Shown: positions 1-10,231 of the stretch, in pieces | How positions within the stretch are numbered: the first letter of the stretch is position 1 | How the letters are laid out: each line of letters opens with the position of its first letter | DNA from: Anodontia alba | Lineage: Eukaryota; Mollusca; Bivalvia; Lucinida; Lucinidae | Assembly: GCA_964016985.1 (NCBI GenBank) | Contig: OZ024827.1 | Coordinates: 78,629,835 to 78,693,834, forward strand | Reading direction: 5' to 3' | DNA: 64,000 nt | Notes under the pieces: model-generated | The model's database searches: none | Seen by the model: the letters and a program-made list of their open reading frames with translations, nothing else | What the model was told of the DNA's origin: nothing | Translations under genes and position numbers: made by a program

Positions 1-6
1 GTAAGA
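1..6 (+). other. Possible splice donor of the preceding exon
   Basis: The window opens with gtaaga, a good donor hexamer. The first exon seen begins in the middle of a vWA domain in phase 1, so an upstream exon ending in G at the window edge would fit. This rests only on six bases and the missing half-domain. Confidence 0.3.
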
Positions 7-475
7 CAGAAAAATGATCTATGAACATTGCCGTTCTTTGACCATTTTTTTACCTGATGAGTTCCTGTACCATTCAAACACATTTGTTTTACTCATTGAT
101 CATGTACATTTGATTTCTTGACATTATCGAAAACAAAAGTGTCGGTTAACATTCTAATTTTGCTGTTTTATATCTGCCCTCCTCAAGTCCACCCCGGCAT
201 CCAAATTCATCCGATTTGCAATTCTTTCATGAACACAGGATACAAGTTCTTATGTTTTATATCGTTTCAATATTTTACATCGTCAGCTGATTCGTATTAA
301 TCAGTATCCGCCATTTTGAATATTCGTCATCGAACCTTGTAACTACGTAACCGTGTGACGTAATGCTGAAGAGGTATTGTCAACTACAAAATGGGGAAGT
401 GAGGTATTAACAAAAATCTCAAAAATCAATAAAAATCTCATTTTTCAAAACATTCGCTCAGTGAGGGGTGTTAGA

Positions 476-654
476 AAAGAAATAAATTATTCCGAACCGT
501 ACTCAAATGCCGCAGATAAAGCACAGTTGAGTTTGGGTTGTACCCATTTGAACACTCGCTCGCTGCGCTCGCTCGTGCTCAAATGGGTACAACCCAAACT
601 CAACTGTGCTTTATCTTGGGCATTTGAGCACGGTTCGGAATAATTTATTTCTTT
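476..654. repeat. Long imperfect palindrome (hairpin), about 180 bp
   Basis: The left arm begins aaagaaataaattattccg and the right arm returns as its reverse complement, with a short centre rich in cgctcg. The overlapping open frame at 377-643 simply reads through the palindrome and is not a gene. It lies in the first intron seen, upstream of the first exon. Confidence 0.7.
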
Positions 655-1066
655 AGTTAATTATTGCAGAAAATGTAAACAAGTGAATTATTTCATTTCG
701 AACGTTTTGATGTCATGATTGCTAGGCGACGTTGCTGATGTTGTTGAACAACAATAACAATAGTTGACGTTTTGCGGAAAATTTGATAAAAATCATGGAA
801 ATCAGACTGCAATTTTCACGTCCAGTTGGTGTTTTTGAGGAAAGACCTGCAACACAAATACAAAGTATTATTTTCTATATATCCAGTTCTACTTTCGTGA
901 CATATTTGTTTCTGTATTTCAAGCACAGGATGATTTTTGCATTAAAGTGAAAACAAGATGGCGACTGATTTTCACACTAAACCATGCCTTCTGAAATTCA
1001 TACAGTGACTGGAACTATTTTGGTAGGTAAAGTCAAAGGCAAAACATGAATGAAAATATAATAAAC

Positions 1067-1229
1067 AGTTTATTTTGTTGTTTTGATCGATAACGACGAA
1101 ATAATTCACCCGTGTTCTAAGGTCTTCTTGTAAAAAACTCATTCGCTTCGCCCATTCGTTTTTAACGCGCAAGCCTTAGAACACTAGTGAATTATTTCTC
1201 CATAATCGATCAAAACTACCAAATAAACT
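1067..1229. repeat. Imperfect inverted repeat, about 160 bp
   Basis: Arms agttta...gttttgatcgat and atcgatcaaaac...taaact pair, with inner arms gaaataattcac/gtgaattatttc and gtgttctaagg/ccttagaacac. No coding content is visible. It is the second foldback in the same intron. Confidence 0.65.
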
Positions 1230-1865
1230 CTGTATCTTTTGAAATTTGTATAATGAAGGATGTTTTGGTTTTTCGCCGTAGGCTTAACATAACCGAAACC
1301 AAGCGATTTGATTTCTCTTTCTTAAAAGATTAATATACTAGCAAAATAGTAAACTATTTACTTTGTACACAAGATTTCAAATAATTTAGTGTCGCACGAC
1401 AGAAACTATATTTGTAAACGAAATGACAGAACAGTCACATTTCTCTAAATAAATAAACAAGACACGCATCTTTTTTCCGCCGACATGCAAAATTTCCTAA
1501 AGCTCAGATTGTCTGGCGTGTCAAAGAGTCATCAGTGACAAGACATGTCTTCAAATTCTAAAAAAAAAAAGAAAGAAAAAAAAACATAATTTTTAGACAT
1601 GACTGATTATTAAGCCACCATTATTACTCCAAGAAAATGCGTGAAAAAGAGGCTTTAATTCATAAAATTCCGCACCGTCCAGACTGGACAGGGCATTTAA
1701 AAGAAGAATCTTAATTTATGCTTGTCGCCTTCGATCAGATTGTACTGAGGAACAACTGATATGCGCCTACGCAGATCCACACGGTCTGAAATCTCTTTCG
1801 CTTGATGTGCTTGACTTACTTTTATGTCAAAAGATTGTACATATCCACAGGCGAAATTCTCTAAA

Positions 1866-2037
1866 GCTAAGCGCTCTGGGTAAAATTTTCAGCAGAGTAT
1901 GGAAATATTTTTTCTATTTTTTTTCCTGAAAACAGGTTTGACATTTCATGCATATTATCCCCGAAGGAGAAAATTTGCATGAAATGTCAAATCCTGTTTT
2001 CTGGAAAAATAAGGATATCATCATTTCTGCTGAATAA
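1866..2037. repeat. Foldback repeat family F copy
   Basis: The segment has the family layout: an outer stretch with gctctgggtaaaattttcagcag, then inner arms gacatttcatgca and tgcatgaaatgtc flanked by ctgaaaacagg and cctgttttctgg. Other copies lie near 20527-20740, 20938-21110, 25990-26165, 32840-33310, 40400-40605 and 49255-49410. No protein is encoded. Confidence 0.55.
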
Positions 2038-2385
2038 GCACGTACTGTAGTAAAGCGTGTAAAAAATAATTGTGTTTCCGTTAACAAGCTGAAAAAAAAA
2101 TTGGTCGGTAGGTAGGAGAAACTTTTTTTTTATTATTTTTCTATTTTTTCTCCAGAAAAGAACAGGGTCGGCCCTGTAATTTTATGAAAATACAGGTATT
2201 TTGTTGAGGGTCGGTGCTTTACTTCTTTATTTTGCATTTTTACTGATAAAAAATAGCAGAGTCGGGTGTTCTAAACAGAGTCGGTCGGGTTAGCGGAAAC
2301 TCAGCTATTTTTTTTTTTAGGCCTAAAGGTTAATTAATGTGAAATTGATACTTATTGTTGACTTCCTCGTATATGAATTTAACAG

Positions 2386-2598
2386 GTCAGTCCAGTAGTA
2401 TGTCCGCTACGTCATCAGAAGCAGCCAAGTTGAGGGCCGCAGGAGTTACTGTGTTCTCCATCGGTGTTGGATCTGGTACGAAGACGTCAGAATTAAACGC
2501 CATGGCAACGGACCCAGATAGTAGCCATGTATTTACAGTCACCAATTTCAACTCTTTGTCCACTATAAAGGGAACATTGGCTCAAAAGACTTGTGAAG
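2386..2598 (+). CDS. Exon: C-terminal half of vWA domain 1
   Basis: The acceptor aacag precedes GT CAG TCC and the donor is gtgaga. The 71-residue piece begins at the glycine of the TDG-QS MIDAS loop and runs through RAAGVTVFSIGVGSG and ELNAMATDPDSSHVF to a terminal cysteine. It aligns closely with the ends of the two later vWA domains. The N-terminal half, with DxSxS and the MIDAS threonine, must be encoded upstream of the window. This vWA has an intron inside the TDG-QS loop, which the other two lack. The domain would bind matrix ligands through a metal ion. Confidence 0.9.
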
Positions 2599-2851
2599 GT
2601 GAGAGCTGCTTTCAATGGGTTTATTGTATCATCATTTTAGCTACAATATATACGGTGAACGAAGGTCCAGATCAGGCTGTACATTCCTTTAGATTTACTT
2701 CGTTTCAGCTTAGGCCAAATAAAACAGTATGTGTTTTAGAATATCCCTACCCTACATTATGTACCTATTTTTTCCTGGTGAAACCTAGCAATTTTATTCC
2801 TGTTTAATTTGGATAAAATAGTATGCTATATATTTGGACAAGTATTTATGA

Positions 2852-2922
2852 GCAAACAGTATAGACCCCAATCAAACCGCTCCTACAGGATCAGTTTGAT
2901 CAAGGTCTACACTGTTTGTCAT
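2852..2922. repeat. Hairpin repeat family H core
   Basis: Arms gcaaacagtatagacc and ggtctacactgtttg enclose diverged inner arms. This is one of about 16 copies of a hairpin whose outer arms read caaacagtgtagaccc. The 300-nt stretches on either side hold nothing recognisable. Confidence 0.6.
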
Positions 2923-3780
2923 TCTATCAGTACTTTTAGACACGTCTAAGGATAGCCAAACCGACTTAGTAAAATTGTATATGGAGTATGTCCGAAGTCC
3001 AAATATATTTGATAATCATGGTGTACATGTAGTTCTACATAAAAAAATGAAAAAAAAATCCCAACCTACACTACCTATTTTTTAACATGTTATTTTAAAT
3101 ACACACATTATTAGCTCGCCTGTACGAAGTACAAGGAGAGCTATTGTAGTCACCCCGGTCGTTTGCGTTTGCGTTTGCGTTCCCGTTCCCGTCACACTGC
3201 GTTAAAGTTTTTCAAATGCTTATATCTCAACAGTCACTCCTCACAGAGGCATCAAATTTGGAACTTAGGTACCTTGGAGGGTCTTCTGAGATTCCAAGAG
3301 AAAAAACCCCTGGGTTCATGCCCCTGGGTGGGGCTAGGGGTCAGAATCTAGGACACCTTTGTAATACTGTGTTAAAGTTTTTCAAATTTTTATATCTTGA
3401 CTTTCACTCCTCATAGAGCATTCATATTTAGAATTTGGGTACCTGGAGGAGTCTCCTGAGATTCCAAAAGAACATACCCCTGGGTTCATACCTCAGGGTG
3501 GGACTTGGAGTGGGGCTAGGGGTCAAAATCTAGGACACATTTGTAAAATCTTATATGCCTACAGGTTATAGACACAACTGGTTATACATCAGCTAACTAT
3601 GTGACATCGGTTTAAGTGTAAGAGAGTGAAAGTCATGGTGACCTACATTTTACGGTCCAGGTCACCTAGATTTCACGGTCCAGTGATTTTGCCTTATATC
3701 TAGAATACTATTTGTTGGATAAATGTCACACCTGGTATATTACTTCCATGTGACCCAATGAATGACCACTTACTATATCT

Positions 3781-3795
3781 AGGTCATTGTGACCT
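3781..3795. promoter_or_regulatory. Perfect ERE-type palindrome
   Basis: The sequence AGGTCA TTG TGACCT is an exact match to the vertebrate oestrogen response element consensus (inverted half-sites, 3-nt spacer). It is repeated at 4037-4051, 4293-4307 and 4421-4435 in the same element. Function is not shown. Confidence 0.45.
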
Positions 3796-4036
3796 ATATT
3801 TCATGGTTCAGTGATTTTGCCTTAAATCTTGAATACTATTTGTTGGATAAATGTCACACCTGGGATATTAGTTCCTTGTGACCCGATTATTGACGTCAAA
3901 ATATATATCTGTTGGTGTGACCTATATTTCATGGTTCTGTGATTTTGCCTTATATCTTGAATACTATTTGTTGGATAAATGTCACACCTGGGATATTACT
4001 TCCATGTGACCCAATGAATGACCACTTACTATATCT

Positions 4037-4051
4037 AGGTCATTGTGACCT
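4037..4051. promoter_or_regulatory. Perfect ERE-type palindrome
   Basis: Second AGGTCA TTG TGACCT in the tandem repeat element, 256 nt after the first. Confidence 0.45.
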
Positions 4052-4292
4052 ATATTTCATGCTTCAGTGATTTTGCCTTATATCTTGAATACTATTTGTT
4101 GGATAAATGTCACACCTGGGATATTAGTTCCTTGTGACCCGATTATTGACGTCAAAATATATCTCTGTTGGTGTGACCTATATTTCATGGTTCAGTGATT
4201 TTGCCTTATATCTTGAATACTATTTGTTGGATAAATGTCACACCTGGGATATTACTTCCATGTGACCCAATGAATGACCACTTACTATATCT

Positions 4293-4307
4293 AGGTCATT
4301 GTGACCT
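4293..4307. promoter_or_regulatory. Perfect ERE-type palindrome
   Basis: Third AGGTCA TTG TGACCT, again 256 nt on, matching the repeat period. Confidence 0.45.
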
Positions 4308-4420
4308 ATATTTCATGCTTCAGTGATTTTGCCTTTTATTTTTATTACTATTTCATGGAGAATTGTCATACCTGGATTATTATATCTATGTGACAAAACG
4401 ATTTACATACAAATACATCT

Positions 4421-4435
4421 AGGTCAGTGTGACCT
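4421..4435. promoter_or_regulatory. Perfect ERE-type palindrome, variant spacer
   Basis: AGGTCA GTG TGACCT. The spacer differs from the other three while both half-sites are intact. Confidence 0.45.
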
Positions 4436-4813
4436 ATATTATATGGCTTAATGATAAAAATGTTACAATATAAAATGTACCCAGCAGGCGAGCTCGCTGT
4501 CCTACGACAGCTCTTGTTTTTATTTGGCCTTGTCATCATATTGACCGCAAGGTATTCGGACATTAAAGGTCCCGATTAACCTATGATTATAATTAGGACA
4601 TTCATTGCCCGCTTAAAAAAATTATTTGGTATCGCAGAACATTTTTACTTATTGAGTAACATAAAATGAGATGACCAGACTTACCTCGTCATATTGATTT
4701 CAAGCCATTAAAAAATTAATAATATTTGTTTAACGGTTCATTACTCTTGTTGTTGCAAAGAAAGAATGTTGCAATGAACTAAAACTGCAAAACACTTATT
4801 TATGATATTTCAG

Positions 4814-4858
4814 TGCAAGCTACAACTCGACCGCCAACAACACCGGAACCACAAGCAG
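4814..4858 (+). CDS. Exon: Thr/Pro-rich linker
   Basis: A 45-nt exon lies between tatttcag and gtaatt. It is symmetric phase 1-1 and encodes VQATTRPPTTPEPQA plus a split codon. It joins vWA 1 to vWA 2 and preserves frame on both sides. Thr/Pro linkers of this kind are usually extended and O-glycosylated. It is too short for an ORF search; the evidence is the splice pair, phase and composition. Confidence 0.75.
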
Positions 4859-4916
4859 GTAATTAAAGTTTAATACTACCATGCTATATAGTGTTGTGTC
4901 ATAAGTGGATTCTGTC

Positions 4917-5160
4917 CATCACGAAAACATACCTATATAATTTTGACCACTTTTATATAGTAAAACTGGGGTTAACAAGGGTATACATCATTTTCTTATT
5001 TCTATTCAAAAACATAGATAGAACCGAGGCGGTTCTAACGAGTACCACAATCTATTTTTAGAGCAACAATATGAAAACTACTGGAATGTTTCATCTGAAA
5101 GTGTTCATTTTTTGATGGAAAAAATTCTCAATATATTTGAATAGGCGTGTTTTCGTAATG
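4917..5160 (+). mobile_element. MITE family A copy (plus orientation)
   Basis: Begins catcacgaaaacatacctat and ends gcgtgttttcgtaatg. The central palindrome is shortened, having lost most of its left arm. Confidence 0.8.
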
Positions 5161-5260
5161 CAATTAAAGATAAAATCTATAGGAATCGTGTCAATGAAAA
5201 TGTACCTACAAGACATACAAAGGCCCAAAGCATTGCAGGTCTGATCAAGTCTCCCGCTGT

Positions 5261-5538
5261 CATTTCGAAAACACCCCTATTCAAATATATTGAAAATTTC
5301 ACCAGCAAAAACTGAAAGTTTTCAGATAAAAAATCTAATATTATTTCATATTTCTGCACAAAACATAGATTGTAGGTACTCGTTAGAACCGCCTCGCCGA
5401 GGCGGTTCTAACGAGTACCCACAATCTATGTTTTTGAGCAGAAATAGGAAAACAAAGTGTACCCCTGTAAACCCCAGTTTTACTTTATAAAAGTGGGGTT
5501 TACGGGGGTTAAAATTATATAGGTATGTTTTCGTGATG
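5261..5538 (-). mobile_element. MITE family A copy (minus orientation)
   Basis: Full length. The left end is catttcgaaaacacccctat, the central perfect palindrome is built on gaaccgcctcgccgaggcggttc, and the right end is gtatgttttcgtgatg. Head-to-head neighbour of the 4917 copy. The open frames at 5177-5552 are read-throughs. Confidence 0.85.
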
Positions 5539-5752
5539 AATTTCAACATCAAAGCATACAGTATTATGATGTTATCTAAACAGCCAAAAACTATAACATT
5601 TTGCCAGTAACTTGGGTTTTTTCACACTTATTGATCACAAACTAGATGTTCTGAATAAATGATGTACAATGTAGCGGAGATCCTTTATGCAATATGCAAG
5701 AAGCTCAGATCAGCCTGAGAAACATTGCAGCAGTTTGATGAAGACATTCACT

Positions 5753-6023
5753 CATCACGAAAACATGCCTATATAGTTTTGACCCCCTTAAACCCCCCTA
5801 TTATACAGTAAAACTGGGGTCTACAGGGGTATACATTCTTATTTCTGCTCACACCATAGATTATGGTTCTCGTTAGAACCGCCTCGCTGAGGCGGTTCAA
5901 ACAAGTACCTACAATCAATGTTTAGAGCAGAAATTTGAAAACTACCAGAATTTTTCATCTGAAAGTTTTCATTTTTTGGTGGTAAAATTCTCAATTTATT
6001 TGAATAGGCGTGTTTTCGTAATG
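5753..6023 (+). mobile_element. MITE family A copy (plus orientation)
   Basis: Begins catcacgaaaacatgcctat and ends gcgtgttttcgtaatg, with a slightly diverged central palindrome. Confidence 0.83.
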
Positions 6024-6063
6024 TGTCCGCATACGGAATATTTAGATACTGTAGGATAATCTA

Positions 6064-6600
6064 CAGTCGAATCTCAAAAGCTCGAACATCTTTGGGACCA
6101 TAGTTCTAGATATAGATACTTCGAGCCACTGAGGGAAGTCATAGGTCCAGGTCAGGAGGCAAATTGGATAATTTAGGGTTGTCTTTTCGACCTCCTATAA
6201 AATAATGGCCAATGATTTCATGATAAAATAGAAACAAAAAACATTTTCCAACAATATCCTATTTGTTTTCTTGAGCTATAGGACGAATTTCCTAGGGACT
6301 CGAAAACGCATCACGAAAACATGCCTATATAATTTTGATTCCTTTAAACCCCACATTTATACACAGGGCTTACAGGAGTATACATTATTTTTCTTATTTC
6401 TGCTAAAAACATAGATTGTGGGTACTCGTTAGAACCGCCTTGCCTAGGCGGTTCTAACGAGTATCCACAATCTATATTTTGAGCAGAAAAAATGAGTTTT
6501 TCATCTGAAAATTTTCAGTTATGAGAGGTGAATTTTTCTATATATTTAAATAGGCGTATTTTCGTAATGGAGTTCGAATCAGCTAATGTAAACGCACCGT
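6064..6600 (+). mobile_element. MITE family B copy split by a nested family A copy
   Basis: Starts after TA with cagtcgaatctcaaaagctcgaaca, which is the family B terminal repeat. It continues to gggactcgaaaacg at 6308 and resumes after the family A insert with gagttcgaatcagc. Family B in this window has TA flanks and cagtcgaac ends, as in Tc1/mariner-derived MITEs. Confidence 0.7.
6309..6569 (+). mobile_element. MITE family A copy nested in family B
   Basis: Complete ends catcacgaaaacatgcctat and gcgtattttcgtaatg, with the central palindrome present. The flanks on both sides belong to a single family B element, so this insertion is the younger. Confidence 0.85.
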
Positions 6601-6908
6601 CCATGCTGAAGGCATTGTTTTATTGTATATTAATGAAAAGAAAGGACTCTGATGAGACTCAGCGGCTAAGCAGACTGATCCTAGCCTGTGCGGCTGTTTA
6701 AATATGGCTTAAAGGCCTTTTTTTCCAGGATGCGCGTCATAATGTCTTGCTTGTACTTTCGCTATTTTAGAAGAAATGTTATGTGGTGCGAAAAGAGCTT
6801 TTCTTGAGCTTTCCTTGAAAAGATGGAGCAACTTTGACTTACAGATAACAACGACTGTTTGGGTGAATTGTACTTCAGATTCAAACCAATTTAATATCTG
6901 TTAACCTG

Positions 6909-7224
6909 TGCCGGCCTCGGTGGCTCAGGGCTCAGTTCGACGTCCGTCCGACTGGAGACCAGGAGGTTGCGGGTTCGACCCCCGCCGAGGTCGGCAACAT
7001 TCTTTCGTGGAGATTGATCATGAAATACTTTCTACGGTCATTCTCTCCCTTCCGCTGATTCAAGAAGGGCAGTTGTCAGTTTCTGGCGAAGGAATGTGCA
7101 CAATACTGGTTAACTGCTTAGAGGTCTAAGCCTGCCCAGTAAACGTGTGGTTAGGTAAACTGACCGCGCTCGGCATGACCCCATTGGGTTGACTGGGCCG
7201 TAAAACCTCAACGCAAACAAACAA
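6909..7224 (+). mobile_element. tRNA-derived SINE 1, complete, with 13-bp target duplication
   Basis: The 5' end (6909-6996) is tRNA-like: pairing gccggcct/aggtcggc ends, an A-box-like tggctcaggg and a B box gggttcgacccc. The unrelated body ends in the simple tail caacgcaaacaaacaaa. The element is bounded by the direct repeat atctgttaacctg at 6896-6908 and 7225-7237. Pol III transcription would start at the tRNA head. The open frame at 6908-7129 is incidental. A truncated second copy lies near 47911-48088. Confidence 0.88.
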
Positions 7225-7739
7225 ATCTGTTAACCTGATGACAGGATGTGACATATATTTTTGTTCTTTTAGCGTCATATTACTTACGTCATAATACGAT
7301 GCCAATATCTTCACTACCCAATTCTCTGCTTGGCCTCATGCGTCACAATTCTTCTGATTGACCATGCATATAATAAATAGTACAATTGTATGTAACATGA
7401 GAATCGTCAGGGTATTGCAGAGAATGACATAATACTACTTTTTGACTAATGCAAGCAAAGATGTTCTGTTTGATTACATGATTTTATGTCACATTATGCG
7501 ATGTATCTTTGATTCATAGCTCTAGTGTAACGAGCTGTCTTATTGGCAGTCACTGTTTTAGAGACTGGCCTTTCGACTGGCTAATCTACTGTTACTAATA
7601 ATAGATATAACACTCAATAGGGCAAGGTACTGACTAGATGAAGCTTCTTCAGACCTTGGTGAAGCAAGATGACATTAAGTGATTTGGTGTATTTAGCTTA
7701 TATTAATTATGATAGAAATCGGTGGAACAATGGTTTTGC

Positions 7740-8340
7740 TATATACCATCGAACTTCAACGGTTCGAACATCGTTTTGACCATGGAAGTGATTTTCTAGA
7801 CAGGGGAAGTTCCAGTCACCGCGGGTTTATTAAAGCGCCATGTCAGCAGGCAAATGAGTATACATGTAATATAGTGACGTATTTTCGAGATCTTCTCCAA
7901 ATAAAGGTATATACGAGACGATGCTAATGTTAATATTTTTCATACCTTTACGAAAACACGCCTATTCAAATATATTGAAAATTTCACCACCCAAAACAGC
8001 AAGTTTTCGGATAAAAATTCTGATAATTTTCATATTTCTGCTCACCACATAGATTGTGGGTACTCGTTAGATCGCCGAGACGGTTCTAACGAGCACCTAC
8101 AATCTATGTTTTTGAGCAGAAAGAAGAAAAAATGTATACCCCTGTAAACTCTAGTTTTACTATATAAAAGTGGGGTTTAAAGGGATCAAAATTATACAGG
8201 TATATTTTCATGTTGCGTTTTCAAGATGAAACAAAAACAATTCCCTAAAATATTTCTAAACATTTTTCGCCATTGAAGGAACTTCCTTGGGACTCAAAAC
8301 TGAGTTAAATCTGCAATTGTTTACGAGCCATCTGTATTCA
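7740..8340. mobile_element. Degenerate MITE family B relic around a family A copy
   Basis: The left piece has catcgaacttcaacggttcg near 7746 and gcgccatgtcagcaggc near 7837. The right piece has cttccttgggactcaaaactg near 8281, matching the family B interior. Family A lies between them. The match is patchy. Confidence 0.4.
7946..8214 (-). mobile_element. MITE family A copy (minus orientation)
   Basis: The left end is a diverged tttacgaaaacacgcctattc and the interior palindrome is partly lost (tcgttagatcgccgagacgg). The right end gtatattttcatg is also diverged. Confidence 0.72.
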
Positions 8341-8369
8341 AGTCATTGAATGATGTTTTATTGTATATT

Positions 8370-8766
8370 ATTGCATAAAAGCAGTGCCGTGTTGCACATT
8401 ATTAACAGCCGTGCATTGACTGACTAAAAGCCGTGTATTAACAAGACAATTCACGCGTTGTTAATGCACGGCTACGCAACTTTCAATATGTTCGTACCGG
8501 GGACACAGATTTGCTGCCGTTACGAGATGTGTACTGCCCGGCCCTAGACCGAGCATAGTCCGTGGAAATTACGTTCAGCGGTGAAAAAGCGAAACAAAAT
8601 AGTGCAAGAAATAACGCGAAATGTAGCAAATGTTTTCAGTTTTTATGCAATAATAACGATCGAGCATGTTTTTTTAATGCATTAACATTCGCTAGATCGG
8701 CCTCGGTTTTCAACACCTCCCTCGGGACCTGGCGAAGGTTAATGCATGAAAAACACGTTTGATCCC
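8370..8766 (-). mobile_element. Element D copy abutting a splice acceptor
   Basis: Starts attgcataa and ends gtttgatccc, flanked by the direct repeat tatatt at 8364-8369 and 8767-8772. The interior carries inverted gccgtgcattaac motifs and a second foldback around ttaatgcatt. Copies in the other orientation lie at 27859-28212 and 61959-62336. The exon at 8782 begins only 15 nt beyond this element. No transposase is encoded. Target duplications of 6-9 bp across copies are hAT-like, which is tentative. Confidence 0.72.
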
Positions 8767-8781
8767 TATATTCCATTTCAG

Positions 8782-9087
8782 CGTGCAACGCCCAGGCCGA
8801 CATCGTTTTCCTCTTGGACTCCTCTGGATCAGTGGGATCGTCCAACTTCCAAAAGATGAAAGGTTTCGTTAGCAATGTTGCCAATAGTTTCCACATAGGT
8901 CCACATGATGTCCAGATTGGAGTAGATACCTTCCAAACTAGTCATAAGGCAGAGTTTAATCTGAACACCTACCACGACAAACAGCACATGCTCACTGCTA
9001 TCAAAAACATCAAATACGTAAGCGGACTCACCCATACAGGAGAAGCTATCCGATTTTTGAGGACCAACAGTTTCACAGCTGCCCATG
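8782..9087 (+). CDS. Exon: N-terminal part of vWA domain 2
   Basis: The acceptor is ccatttcag and the donor gtatgt; 102 codons, phase 1 in and out. It encodes CNAQADIVFLLDSSGSVGSS, with the MIDAS motif DSSGS, then a basic helix, the core strand DVQIGVDTFQ and the second MIDAS element GLTHTGEAI, whose threonine is kept. It ends TNSFTAAH and joins the exon at 10828. All metal-ligand positions expected in this half are present, so the domain should be ligand-competent. An element D insertion lies just upstream. Confidence 0.93.
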
Positions 9088-9337
9088 GTATGTTTCAATT
9101 TATTTAGCTGACTTTATTCTGGAGACCCCCCTGAAGGTACTTAGCAAGAAGTGCAGCCTATGATCAGACGTTGCCGAATGTTGTGTCTAATCAGGGTCTT
9201 AACTGCTTGCATTTATTATTTCTATAAAACATAGTATAAACTAACCAGACACACTGCTATCGGAAATAGACTAGTCCAAAGTGTTGTGATAGGTGAGTCC
9301 ACTCGACGCACGAGTATATGGGTTAGGCAGCGGATGG

Positions 9338-9573
9338 TTTAACCCTTAAACTGCCAATCACAGCTATTGTCGTCTGCTTTGTCATCTGCTTGTGATATTC
9401 AAAGTTATTTTTTGCAAGCAGTGTGGACCCAGATCAGACGAGCAGCCTGATCTGGGTCTATACTGTTTGCATGTGTGCAAAATTAGGTTTGAAAAGTTTG
9501 AAAGCATATTCAGCAGACGACATAAACAGACGACATTTTCAGATGCAGGTTTTCTTGGCATTTTAAGGGTTAA
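9338..9573. mobile_element. Family H element with inverted ends
   Basis: The ends ttaacccttaaactgcc and cattttaagggttaa are inverted. Inside are tgtcgtctgctttgtc and agcagacgacat arms, and a central hairpin cagtgtggacccagatcag / ctgatctgggtctatactg. A close relative is at 50950-51200. Open frames at 9382-9621 are read-throughs on both strands. Confidence 0.65.
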
Positions 9574-9709
9574 ACAGGAGTATTTGATGATAGTCATTGA
9601 GTAATTGTCTCCATTTCTCAATAAAACATATTGTGTGTATTCATTGGGAATAAGAAATCAAATGTGTCCCAAAATTATCCTTAAGAACTTCTACATAACA
9701 AGTCCTCTG

Positions 9710-9922
9710 TTAACCCTTGTCCTGCTGAATAAATTAAGATGCCACGCCCACTTCTAATTTTCAGCCTATCAGATTACATGATCCAGATTATTGCTATAAA
9801 TTCACATACTTAATGACAAACAGTGCAGATCCAGATCAGTTGGCTTCTTCAGAAGCCAACTGATCTGGATCTACACTGTTTGCAAAGGCAGGGTGTATTC
9901 GGGTTCAGCAGGACAAGGGTTA
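9710..9922. mobile_element. Family H element, second subtype
   Basis: The ends ttaacccttgtcctgctgaa and ttcagcaggacaagggttaa are perfect inverted repeats. The central hairpin arms are gatccagatcagttggcttc and its complement. A partial relative is at 13870-14060. Confidence 0.72.
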
Positions 9923-10019
9923 AAGTCAACTTATTTTATTTTTAGTTCTTAAACTGCTAGTCAAAATTGTAGCAGACGACATTCTGCTTTTAGATAAATT
10001 AAGACCTGGTGTTTCTTGT

Positions 10020-10231
10020 CTTACCTTGAGTCATTTTCTTCTTGTGCTTTTCAGTCCTTTTAGCATTGCGATTTCCTCGCTTGGGGAAGAGAGACCTAAT
10101 CTTAGTGCTTTTCGTACGTTTGTTTGATTTGTGCTTGTTTGGATTTGTCGGTTTCCTCTTCCTCTTGGTGTCTGGGAAGGGCTGCGGTTTGTGATGTGGC
10201 ACTCCCTGGACTTTTCTCTTACCTTTTTTGT
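10020..10231 (+). mobile_element. 5'-truncated retroelement 3' end
   Basis: The segment from cttttcagtccttttagcat through ctgggaagggctgcggtttg to the terminal cttacctttttt matches the 3' part of the retroelement at 58239-58800. Its reverse strand reads as a Lys/Arg-rich open frame (9999-10241) that recurs in other copies but looks like shared non-coding tail. The upstream part of the element is absent. Confidence 0.65.

Larger units (their letters stand above)
3113..4520. repeat. Composite repeat element with short inverted ends and internal tandem units
   Basis: The element starts near agctcgcctgtacgaag and ends near caggcgagctcgctgtc, giving inverted agctcgcctg termini. Inside, two short units recur: one carries ttttgccttatatcttgaat and ttggataaatgtcacacctg, alternating with segments containing tgacccaatgaatgacc or tgacccgattattgacg. 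Short open frames at 3163-3416 are incidental. The inverted ends suggest a non-autonomous transposon that carries its own tandem array. Confidence 0.65.

Noticed and set aside
6909..6996. Functional tRNA gene
   Set aside because: It continues into a repeated body with target duplications and a simple tail, and is too long for a normal tRNA, so it is called a SINE head.
8636..9098. Minus-strand frames opposite the vWA 2 exon
   Set aside because: Antisense shadows of the real exon; the plus strand has the MIDAS residues.
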